40,997 nucleotides of DNA from Nocardia pseudovaccinii NBRC 100343 (GTDB lineage Bacteria > Actinomycetota > Actinomycetes > Mycobacteriales > Mycobacteriaceae). The position numbers were made by a program, and so were the translations under genes. The stretch spans positions 1-40,997 of the forward strand of contig NZ_BDBY01000378.1 of the NCBI RefSeq assembly GCF_001613225.1. The letters run 5' to 3'. The notes under the pieces are model-generated. The model searched no databases and was not told the DNA's origin. It was given only the letters and a program-made list of their open reading frames with translations. Of this stretch, positions 1 through 12,300 are shown piece after piece (position 1 is the stretch's first letter; every line of letters begins with the position of its first letter).

Positions 1-300
1 GGCAAACACCCCGCCGCAACCGAACCCACCAACGGCAAACTTCCGCATCCGGCCGACAACGAACCGGTCAACACACACACCGAAGAACCAGCGCCCCAGC
101 ACAATCCGACGCCCGACGAGGCTCACACCACCGACCAACAACCCGCCACACCCGAAGCAACCGACAGCGCGCGGCCACACCCCTCGGCCGCCGATAGCGA
201 GACGACTAGAGCGGGCGCGACCGATAAGACCGAAGTCGATGCGGCCGAACCAGCTGCGGGCCGACAGACCGCCGAGGACGCCCTACAGGACTACGCGGAT
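1..300 (+). other. Acidic Pro/Thr/Ala-rich linker
   Basis: Window residues 1-100 are low-complexity, dominated by Pro, Thr, Ala, Glu, Asp and His, with no hydrophobic core. It resembles the disordered linkers found elsewhere between modules (for example 2706-2940 and 37441-37900). Whatever lies N-terminal to it is outside the window. It is still coding and in frame. Confidence 0.7.
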
Positions 301-3300
301 CGCTGCTCACCGGATCTTCCGGAAGAACAGCGCTTGGTGAACGCCCCCGCGGAAACCTTGGTGGAGATGTTGCGCAGCGGCGACCAAGCCGAGGTAACGG
401 CCGCATTGATCGAGACCATCCGCCGTGGCGAGAACAAGGTGCTGCGCTGGACACAGGTCGCAGCCATGCTGGCGATGCGCGACGGCCCGGTGAATATGGA
501 TGCCGGAGAGGGCAAGTCGCTGGTCTTCCTGGCACACGCGGCCCGTGATGCCATGGAACACGGTGCGGTGCAGGTGATCACCACCCGCGACAATCTCGCC
601 AACCGCGAATTCGCCCGATACCAAGAGGTTCTGGGCCCGCTCGGTATCGATGTGGTGCGGATGAACCCGGACACCGCACCGCCACCACCGGAGCCGGGTA
701 AACCGACGATCTACATCGGCACCCAGCAGGATGTGGGTTTCGCCGCGCTGCGCGATAACTGGGTGCCGGGCCGGCGCGCCTCGATCGACGAGATCGACGA
801 GGCGCTCGTGCACGCCGATACCCAGTACATCCTGTCCGACGGCGCGGGCCAGCTCGCCGATCCCGAGGTCGCCGCGCAGGTCAGCGATGCCCGCGACTTC
901 CTGACCGAATGTCTGGACCGGGGCGTCCTGACCGAATCCGATTTCGGCCGCACAGCGGACCAGCGCGGCGGCCCGGCGAATCTGACCGAGACCGGACGCC
1001 AGAGCCTGGAACGCCAACTCGGCCGCGCGCTGACCGACGAAGAGCTGACCCGACTGAACATGGCGGCCTCCGCCAAATGGGAATACGTCGAGAACGTGCA
1101 CTATGTCCGGCACGAAATCGATGGGCAGGAACGGATCTTCATCATCGATCAGACCACCCACAAGGTGATGTTCGATCCGGAAACCTCCACCGAGAGTCGC
1201 TGGAACGGCGGCCTGGCCCAGGCGGTCGAGGCCAAACACGACCTGCCCATCCGCAATGACCCGAACAGCTCGAAATCCATTACCGCGCAAAAACTCTTCA
1301 GCAGTGAGAACTACGACCACATCACGGGTGCGTCGGGCACCGCCGAAGGCTCCGCGGGCACACTCAAGAGCCGGTTCGGCATGGGCGATGTCGTCAAGAT
1401 CGACCGCTTCACCGAATCGAAGCTCGAGGTCAGACAGGACGCGATCTCGTCGGACGAGGCCGCGAAACTGAAGCAGATCGCCGCCGACACGCAGACGATG
1501 CAGAAAACCGGCCGCCCACAGCTGATCCTGTGCGACCGCAACGACCTCGTCGCCGCACTGTCGAACGTCATGAAAACCGAGCACCCCGACGTGGAATTCG
1601 TCGCGGTGGACGCGAAATGGTTCCTCGAGCACGGCACCAGGGCCGAGGACGACCTGCAAGTGCTCTTCGACGCGGCGGGCCAAGAGGGCAAAGTCCTGAT
1701 CATCAATATGCAGGGCGCCCGCGGTGTCGACATCCCGATCAGCGCGGCGGCCCGCGACCTCGGCGGCCTGCATGTCGCGGTCACCGGCCGGTCCGCGCTG
1801 TCACGCGATATCGATATCCAGGCCGAGAATCGCGCCGCCCGCAACGGCGAACCGGGCAGTGTCCAGTACTACATCTCACCCACCGACGGCCTCTACGCCC
1901 CGACCAACAACCCGATGGTCAAGCAGGTCGTCGTCAAATACGTCAACGAGTACAACCAAGCCGCCGCCGAACATCAGGCGGCGCCGACGGCCGAGACGCG
2001 AGCACGGCTCACCAAGGCCGAGAAGAATCTGCGCGACTTGGTCACGCCGCTGCAAGAGGTGGCGGACGCGCAGCATCAGCTGGCTCGGGGCGGTGGCACC
2101 TCCGGTCCGAGCGCGCATGCCCCTCCGACAACCCAGTCGGACGATCCGAGCCGAAGACACTCGTCCTTCATAAATCAAATGCCACCGACACTGTCCGGTG
2201 GCGCCCTCGACGCGGCCACCGCCGGGCAACAGCAGATCCTCGACGACAAGATCGGCAAGTCCGGCAAGGCGCTGGTCGACGACACAGCCACGGTGCTGCG
2301 GCAGGCACAGGCTGGCGACCCTGCCGCGACACAGGTTTTGCAGCAGCGCTTCGGGGACGCGACCTTCGAGCATGTGCTGACCGTGCTCGGCTGGGATCCG
2401 GCGCACGGCATGGCGCCCGAGCCGGTGCAGCAGCTGGCGCACGCGATCAACGCGGCCGGGTACCACACCGCGCAACTCGACGGATGGCAGCTCCCCGCAG
2501 GCCGTGAACTCGGCGACTACCTGGGCGAACATTTACGAAATGCGTTGCTGGACAGCGTAATTCACATGACCGACGGGCAAATCGCCTCGATCGCCGACGT
2601 ACACGACGCGCTCCGAAACGGCCGCGAGCTCAGCCCACTCCAGGTCGGCGCGATCCATGCGATGACCAAGGCGGTACAGACGCAGTTCCCGACGGTCGCG
2701 GTGGGTGCACACACCGACCCCGGGCAAGCGGTGCACGCACAGCATCGCGACGGTGATCCGGCGCCGCCGCACCAGCAGGCCGATGCACAACCGACGAGCG
2801 ACCCACAAGCGGCACCGCCCATCGTTGCCGCGGCGGCGAGCGACAAAACGGCTGGCGAGACCGGCTCGACGCCTGCGTATGCGGACGCGGGACGCGCCAT
2901 GGACCCCTCACTCCCAGCCGAGCCCGCCGCTACCGGACCACAGGCCATGGCCGTGTTCATGCAAAGACTCGTCGCCGCCTATGTGGCGCTAGAGGGGGTC
3001 ACGGCATCCGACCCGATGGTCGTGGCGCTGGCCAACATGACAATTCCTGGGTTTCAGCATTACTTCAGCGAGTTGTCGCCGATTCAGCAGACCGCACTGA
3101 CTCTCCGGTTCCGGCAGGAACAATCGGACGGCCATACGGCAACGGCCCTGAACAAGAGCATGACCTTGGCTCGGCCCCTCCGGGCCGCCACAGTGCGGAC
3201 CATCACCGCGGGCGCCCTGCGCTGTCTGGCCAGATCGGTTGCCGCAGAACAACGGGTCCCCGGAATCGGTCTGAACCTCACCGCGGATGAGATCACCGTT

Positions 3301-6300
3301 CTGTACGGGACGGCCCAGGGTTTGCTGCCGTTCGAGGTCGCGGCGTTGGAACAGCTTCGTTGGTCACGCAGGAAAGCCGTTGCCGCCGTCAACCGCGTCT
3401 CCAACAAGCTCGGCACCGCCAACCGGGCGGCGTCGGTGGTCGCCGCAGTCCGGCGAGGAGATCTCGATATCACCGACTTCCCGGTGGCCGAGCAGTACGG
3501 ACCCGTCGAATTGTCGGCCACCGAGCGCAGCGTCCTGGTCTTGGTCGCGAAAGGCCTAACGGACGAGGCCATTTCGGAGCACCTGCCGCTCTCGGTAGCC
3601 CAGGTGCGGAACTGCCTCGACGATATCGGCACCACATTCGGGGTCCGTGACCGCGCCGGTATGGTCGCGGTCGGATTGCGTGAGGGCCTGCTCGACGTCA
3701 ACGGTTCCGCTTGGACGAAGTGGGCCGAGGTGCACACCGACGAGCGCACACTATCCGGGCGCGAGCTGGAAGTTCTCGCCCTTCATGCCGCAGGCGAGAG
3801 TATTGCGGGCATCGCGGCTGTTCTCGTCCTGTCCGAGAACACCGTGAGAACGTACTTCAAGCGCATTCGCGAGAAACTGGGCGTCTCCGGGACCGGCGAC
3901 CCGGTAGCGGCGGCGTTCGACAAAGGCATCGAGTTGCCTGGTGTCGCCCGCGAGAATCATTCGGATGCCAGGAGCGTCGGCGGAAAAGTAACGGCGATCC
4001 ATCCCGGCGGTAGTCCCGGTACGGCGGCAGTTCCCGACCGCGATCTGATCGCAGAGTTGCGTCGGCCATACGGACACGACACTCTTCGCCGGGCACTGAC
4101 CGCCCTCGGCTGGGATGCGGAACGCAACGCACCCGTGGTCGACGACATCCTCAACCGGTTGACCTCCGCCGACCGCATCGTCCTCTCCTCCGCAATCAGC
4201 ATGATGCGCTTCGGCCGTGACCTCACCAAGGAACAATTCGCCGCGGTCGAGGGAATCACGCAGCGAATGGCCGATCGGCGGCAGTTGCGCGACGGCGGAC
4301 TGACCGATACCGAGCTCGCGGTGCTCACCGAAATAGCGACCGGCAAGACGTACGCCGAAATAGCAAAGAATTTGAGCAGACGGTACCGCGATGTACAGAA
4401 CGACGCCGCGAGTATATTTACGAAACTCGGCGCCAGCGACCGAACCCACGCCGTGGTCGTGGCATTGCGAATGGAAATCTTTGCGCTGGACGACCTCCCC
4501 GAGCCGGAAAGTCTGCCGCCACAGCCGTTGACCGGCCGCGAAGCAGAGATACTCGGACTGATCTGCGCGGATAAGACGACGGTCGAGATCGCGGCGGCGA
4601 CCGGATTATCGAAGGATGCGGTACAAGCAAATATCGACCGCATTTTCCGGAAGTTCGACACCAACACTCGTGTCGGTGCGATCGTTGAGGCGCTGCGACT
4701 TGGATATATCGATCTGAACAACGTGCCGGGCCCGGCAATTCCCGCACACGAAAAGCTGTCCGGTCAGCAGCTGGAAATAATCCGGTTGGCCGCCGCAGGC
4801 TGGACGAACGAGCAGATCGGAAACTCCAGAACTCTCGGCTTGGCGCTCGATTCCGTTGGACAGATATTAAGGGAAATCTTCAAAAGACTCGGTGCACACA
4901 GCCGAGCCGGGGCCGTTATGCAAGCCCTGCGCCTGGGATATCTCGACGTGAACGACATACCGGCGCCAGCGGTGATCGCTCCGCGTGCACTGTCACCGCA
5001 GGACAAGGAAATCCTCGGCCTCGTCGCCGCAGGCCGCTCGAACGCTGAGATCGCCAGCGCTCGCGCTGTCTCTCCGGCGACCATAAGAACCGAGATACGC
5101 ATAATCTTCGAAAAGCTCGTCGTCAACGACCGAACTGCCGCCGTCGTCGAGGCACTGCGCCGAGGTCACCTCGACCTGCACGACATCGTTTCGCAACAGG
5201 GATCGCCAGGGACCGCGGTTGAACAACAGCCCGCGCGTAACGGCGGCGCTGCCGAATCGACGGGACCACGGCAGGACCACGAAGGCGCCGCCGAATTGGT
5301 CGCGGCTCCCGCGCCGACAAACCGGGAGCCGAACCTGCCGGGGCCGCAGCTGTTCTCGGACCCGTTCGCCGAATGGCCGACCGACGACACGACTCTGCCG
5401 TTGGCGCAGCAGGGTAACTCATCGGCATCGGAGGCACTGAAGCGACGGTATGGCCGCGACAACGTCCGGCGAGTGCTCGCCATGCTGGGATGGGATCCCA
5501 CCCGAGGTACTCCGCCCGAGCCGGTGTCGCGGCTGGCATACGCGATCCACTTCGCCACGATCGGGTCGGCCGAACACGATCAGTGGTCCGTGCCCGTTGG
5601 ACAAGACGTCGGCGACTGGTTGTTCACCACTGCTCAGAACACGCTGCTCGACAACCTCAATCGCCTGAATACCTCCCATCGCGGGCTTGTCACCGATGCG
5701 GCCGATGCGTTGCGCCGCCACGCGGATCTCACCGAACCGCAGGTCGGTGCCATCGAACGCCTCGCCGATGAGGTACGGACGCAGTCCCGCGAGCACGATT
5801 CCACCGATAAGCCAGCACCGGACCCGGCCACGAACCGCGTGCCGACCATATCCGCGGACAAGCGTGCCGAGTCGGCAACGGATTCCGAACGGCATATCAA
5901 ACAGGCGATCGCCAGGGAGTTGTTCGACGCCTACGGCATAGAGGTGCTCGGCCTGGATAAGGCGGGAATTACCGTCGAGATGGCTTTGTCGATCAGGAAT
6001 GCGATCATCGACAATTTCGATGAGGATCCGCTCATATCGCTTGCGGCTGTTCTGGTGGCTCCTTTGGATGGTCCGGCGGCCTGCGTATGGCAAGCCGGAG
6101 GCCCCTGGGTGAATTCGCCGCGATTGATGATTCTCAACGAGAATTTCTTCACCGATCCGGAAGAGTTGCGCACGAGTATCGCTGCCGCAGTAGCAAGCGG
6201 CCGACTGATGGCGCCGACCGGAGATGCCGTTTACGATGTCGTCAACCACGAAATGACGCATCTTCGCGACAAATTCGCGCGGTCGGGAAGATATGCCGAC

Positions 6301-9300
6301 CCTAAACGCGGGTACCGGGATCTGGTGGAACTGCGTACGTTCGGCATCCTGCCATCCGACGCCAGGTTCGATAGGCGGAGAAACTACGCCAAAATATTGG
6401 AAGCGGCGGCATTCCCATTCCTTGTCGAACATTTCGATGGCCTCAAGAAGGCGAGGGCACTACCGGAAGACTATTCATTCGACGAATGGCTGGATCAGCT
6501 CGACGGCTACAGCTTCCACAAGAAGGAAAGGCGCGACGAGGACCGCCTTTACGCCGCATTCAACGCATGGCTGAATCAATTCGACAGCCAAGGGGAATTC
6601 GACGCCTGGCTGGATGGTTTCGATGTTCCGCGCCCGAACGGCACGGTCGAGTTGAAGACGCTCTTCGACACGTGGCAACACCAACTCGATGATGACACTC
6701 GACACCGGATACTCTCAGGCGCGGAAGAACTCCACGATGGTGGGGATCCCGGCGCGGCCGGTCTCGGCGATCGCAAGGTGTTCAATCCCCAGGAGGCGCT
6801 CGCCGAGGCCAACAACAGGTTCGGCGCCGCTGTACCGGTAACTGGTGAAACCGTAAGCGGACTCCCCGATTTCACCCATCCCGCCTATGCATTGCAGGCT
6901 GTGCTCAGGGGCGTCCCCGTGGCTCAGGTGTGGCGGGAAGCTCAGAACCGGAATGCTCTGGCGGCCGCCAGAGCAGCCGACCGCAGGCCGGTCCCGCAAG
7001 CATCCGGTTTCCGCGCGACCATCGCCCCGGACGGCATGATGGTGGACCTGGCTCGGGCATGGCGCGCGCAGGATCCCACCGGCCAAACGACGTACATGGG
7101 TGAGGTACCGGCGTACCTACAGACCGATTCCTGGGGCTGGCCGACTTTCGTCCTGGATGCGCTGGCTCATCTGGTAGCTCAGCAACGAGCCGAAATGCAG
7201 GGTGCGGACAGCGCGTCGGCGGCTGTCGACGAGTCGGCACACCCGATGTCCGAGTGGGAACACGCGCCCGCCGGTGAATTGGCGAAAGCGGTTCAGCAAG
7301 TGAGCGATACCGCCTGGCAGCGGGCCGAACTGCTGCGCGGTATTCGCGATGCGCTGGTGCATACCGATGGTCTTGCCGCACTGCTCGACCTCACCGAATG
7401 GGCAGACGCGGGTGCGGCCACAGCGAAGCTGGCCCCGGCGCAGCTACGTACCAGGGCTGCGGTAGCGCTGTCGCGAGCCGATCTCGGCGAGCAAATGCGT
7501 AATCGACTGCTGGCACTGCTCGATGACCTGGTCGCGGTCGCGGCCCAGTGCGCCACCTTCGACGCTGACCTCACCCGCTGGCGTGCCACGGCGGAGGAGT
7601 TGGCGCTGCGGGATGTCGCGGCGGCCCGTGGCGGGATTCCCGTGGGGCCGCACGGGCAACTCGTGGACGGCACCCGGGTCGAAGTATTCGAACGCCCCGG
7701 CAGCCGCGCCGCACTCGGTAGAACACTTCGGAATACGTTGCGACAGCACGGAGTTCCGGTGATCACCCGGCAAGTGCGAGTGGATCAGTACGGCCGGGTG
7801 CTGGTCACACAGCTGCCGACGCCGGTTCGAAACTCGATCGAGCAAGACCGGAATCGGTTATCGCGGTTGGGTAATCCACCCCAGGAGAGCTCGGCGTCGC
7901 TGCGAGCGGCCGACGAGCTCGACCGGCAATCGGCGGGCGCACCCGAGCAGTCGTGGCACCCGGTCACTTTGGCGACCGAGGTCAGGGAACAACAGCCTGA
8001 GTGGGGCGCGCGAATTGCCGCCGCGACCAACAGGGTGGCCCGCACCAGGGCTGCCCTGCAGCGCCTGCTGCCCACCGAATCCGATCCGGGCAGCATGCCC
8101 GCGGAAGCCGAACGGCGCCAGTCGGCACTGCTGGCACGTCTGGAAATGCTCGCGGAAACCCTGCGTACGATCCGGATTCAGGCCGCCGCCGAGGCCGCAC
8201 AGCGACAGCTGGAACAACTACCCGGACAGCGTATCGGCCGCTGGGCACGCCTCGACGACGATGTGCTCACCGTGCTGTCGCCGTTTGCCGATGCTGAACA
8301 GCTTCTGCCCGCGGATACCCTGAATGCGCTGGCGCAGGCCGGGATTCGGGTCGACTACCGGCAGGTTCAGGTAGACGACGAGGGACACGTCCGAACCACA
8401 CCACTTGCCCCCGCCGCCATCGAGCAGGACGGCCGGTACGCCGGGCAACAGCGGCTGCGGATCGGAGAAGCGGCCGAACCCACCGCGCACGGACTGATCG
8501 CGCAGGTGGCCGCGCACCTCGACGAACTTCTGCTACGGCACGGCGTCGCGGATCCGGCGACCGACCGAATGTCCGTGCCGCAGTTGCATGCTCAGCGAGA
8601 CGCCCTGGTCACCGATCGGGAGCGCGCACGGCTGTCACGCGACCGGTGGCGCGCCGAACGCGATCGGCAGCGGGCGACCATAGACCCGGACGGCAGCATG
8701 CCGGAATCGGTGGCCCGGACCTTCGCGGCATACGCCGCCAGCGAACGGAATGCCGCCCGATTCGAGCAAGTGTTCCACCGCGCCGATGCTGAAATCGCGC
8801 GCCTCACGCTGCTCATCTACCGGGCCACCGATGAACTGCCGACAGGCGAAGCGGCCAGATCGACCCAACAGCTGCTCGGATCCGACGCCAAGGCACAGCA
8901 TCAGGCCAGACAAGCGCAATCGTCGCGAATACGGGAAGCGACTCGCCGGGCTCTAGACCAGCACCTCGAATCGACCGGCCGATCCGGCATCGACCCGCTG
9001 TTCACCGCGGCTCCGGAATCACCTGCGGCCTTGCACAACTCCGCTCGGACTCCGCTCGGCGTCACGTTCGCCAACGAGGCACACATCCCCGCCACGGCGG
9101 AAATGAATCCGCAAGGCCCCGTCGCGCGAGCCTCGGACTCGGAGACGGTGGCGAAAGTAAAGGCGGCATTCGAGTCCGCGCATGACGCCGCGGCGCGAGG
9201 CGATGAGAGCGAGCTCGACAAGCTGCGCGCCGCCATACGACGGATAGACAACGCCGATCAGGCGCGGTGCCTCGTGTTCCGATTCGTAGAACAGATGTCG

Positions 9301-12300
9301 ATACCCGACATCGTCGAAGCGATAGGTGGAAATCGCAACGCGACCGCGATCAAGAAACAGCTCAGCCGAGCCGTATATGCCTTGGCTGGAATCCTTTTCG
9401 CCGATTCCGATCCGGAAAGCGGTCAGGATTCCGACAACGAATCCGCGACGCGGCCGCGAGATCCGATCGGTACTACCGAAAAAACCGGCGGTCGAGATCG
9501 AACGGCGGACCCGAGCGGTTCCGATGCTCGGCAGCGCGCACTCGAAGTGCTTGTCGAGGCAGTCGCTATGCAAGACGTGGCGGAAGACAGCGGGAAATTC
9601 AGTCGCCGCGACACCATCGTGCTCGGAATCCAGAATGCCATTCGATCCGGTGCGCTTGCGGAGGGAACGTTGTTGCCGCGGGCGGCTGAACTCGCCCGGC
9701 GGCTCGGCGTCGGGAGATCCTCGGTAGAAAGGGCTTATCGGGAACTATCGCGCCGACGGTATGTCAAGACGGCACGCGGATACGGAACCACGGTTTCCGA
9801 CCAATGGCGACCGCCCACGCTCGAGCAGGGCCGCGAAACAGATGCAGCCGCGCCGGGTTCGGGAATCCGCACCGCCCGTCGATACGTCCTGGACTGCGCC
9901 ATCCGAGTCGCCCGCACAGTGCGGGCAGTCGGTCACGACGAGGCACCCGAGCCGGACGAAAACGATCCAGCCTGGTTCGCGGATGACAACTGGCGCACCC
10001 TCGAAGCGGGCATCCTCGCCCAGCTCCGAGTCGAGCCGAAACCCGCCGACGGGACCGACCCGATCGCCGCCATCGCCGAACGCATCCGCAGCGGGGAGGG
10101 CCCGGATACCGCCGTCATCGTCGTGGACGACGGCGAGAACGCCCACGGCTTCGTCATCACCAGAGTCGGGGACGAACTCATCGTCTTCGACACCCTCATC
10201 GAGGGTGACGCCCCGCGCGTACGAAGCTACGACGGCGACGAGAACGGCGAAAACCAGTGGGAGCCCACCTATCAACGCATAGGCACCGTCTACGTCGCCG
10301 AACTGAAGAACGACGGCGGCGTACTCACCGCCCTGGAACAGGCCCGCGCGGACCACGAGAACGAACCGCACCCGAACAAGATCACCGGTCCCCCGTCGGA
10401 GGTGAGTGCAGCACTCCAGCGCGCGCCCAGGGCTGCGGTCGTACAGGTTCTCGATTCCATCGATGCCGAGTTGCGTTCCATGAACGCCGCGCAACGCCGT
10501 CGTCTCCCAACACTTCCCGGCCTCGCCGCCCTTCCGAACTGGTTCGTGCGCCGGCTCGATCACGAAGCCGAGGCACAGAACCTGGCGGCCGGGCGGCCAT
10601 CCACGATGACACCCGAGGAGTGGCACAGCAGAGCACGCGACCTGACCGATGAACTCGCCGGAATTCTCGGACTGCGCCAGCCAGGTACCGGGTGGACAGC
10701 CCCGTCCAGCAGCGATCCACTTCATGAACTCCGGAAGCTGAGCCGGCGCGACGACACACCACCCGCGCTCAAACATCTGGTCGAGGCCGCAACCCATTCG
10801 CTGGGACTGGCGGACATAGCCGCCGCCCTCGAGCCCATATTCGACTTGATGACCGGCTGGCCGGTCGCGGACCACCTCGACGCGGCGGTCGGCATCGCAT
10901 GGGAGTTGGCAGTCCAGGCGCGGACCGACGGCGGTGGCGTCCCGCGCATTTCCGGCACCGTACTCGGGCAGCCACGCAATCGATGGGTGCAGATCGAGGT
11001 CAGCGACAGCAGCAGAACCCTGCCCGATCGAGGAAACGACAACCGGCCTGGCTGGCGTTCCCTCGAGTTGCTGGACGCCAAGTCCGGGTCTTGGGGCTGG
11101 AGCTTGCCGCGAGACGGCGGAAAGAAGGTGTGGTTCAAGCTCTTCGAGGCTGCCGGGCGTGCGGATCCCTCACAGGTGCTGCCCGAACCCGATATGGATC
11201 TGACCTTCGCGCAAGGTTCCGTCGCGCCTGGTGTCCGAGCAACCCGGCACGCGGCGGAGGAATTGCTGGCACAGGCCGGTTGGCCGGACGATCAAGAACG
11301 CTACGACCTGATCATGCTGTTGTCGGAGTTGGTGGGCAACGTCGATCGGTACGCGCCCGAGGGCGGTGCCCGGGTACGCGCCTTCCGGTTCGGTGATGTG
11401 TTCCGGTTCGAGATCGGCGACACCAGCCGAGGTCTGCCCGAGCGCCAGCAGGAAAGCGACTTCGATGCGGTCACCGATCTGGACTTCGCGGGCGACGAGT
11501 TGGACGCGTGGGAAGCGGGCGCGCTGACTGCCGGAACTCACGGCCGCGGAATCGGATTGCTCGAAGAGCTTGCCTCGGCATGGGGCGTCGACCTGGAACG
11601 CGCCGGTGGCAAGACCGTGTGGTTCGAGGTCCGGATGCCGAATTCTCCCGACAGCAACCGCGACGCGGCGGACGATCCGGACCAGGGAGCACCGACACGC
11701 TCCGCTACCGAGAGTACGGCCGAGACCGGATCATCGAATTCGGTTGCTGCGTCACGTCCGAGCGAAGTCGCGGATTCGAGCACAACATCGGAGCAAACGC
11801 AGCCCGATATTCCATTCGCCCAGCAACTGTGGGATCAGCACGGTCAGGAAGTCGTTCGACTCGTATTCGAGTTGCTGGGTGCCCTTCCGGTGCCTGGGCA
11901 ACCACCGGCGCCGCCATTGGCGCGGTTGGCTCAAGAGATCATCCGCGACATTTTCCGCGACGTAGAAAACAGGACCGCACCCGAAGACGGAGATCTCCGT
12001 ACGTGGTTGCGTGATCTCGCACAGGATTCGGTAGACCGCAAGCGGTTACAGCGGATCCGCGAAGGCGTCCTGGAAGCGTTGCGGCGCACCGGAAAACACG
12101 ATTCCGACCCGGGTTACCGGACGATCACCGCGATGTCCGCGGCACAGTTCGAGCAGCGCGTCGCGGATTTGAATCCAGCACAAGGCCTTTGGCTCGAGCG
12201 CCGGTTCTTCCTGGGATTCGATCATGACGCAGCCGGATCGGTCCGCCCCTTCACGAATATGACAGCGGCGTTGCTGCTCACTCTGGAGCGAAATACCATC

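Noticed and set aside
307..1773. A 488-codon open frame on the - strand
   Set aside because: Antisense to the SecA-like domain, whose motifs are clear in + frame 1. No recognisable protein family in the antisense translation.
1530..2507. A 325-codon open frame on the + strand in frame 3
   Set aside because: Overlaps the C-terminal half of the SecA-like domain; the product is strongly Arg/Pro/Gly-rich, typical of an out-of-frame reading of GC-rich DNA.
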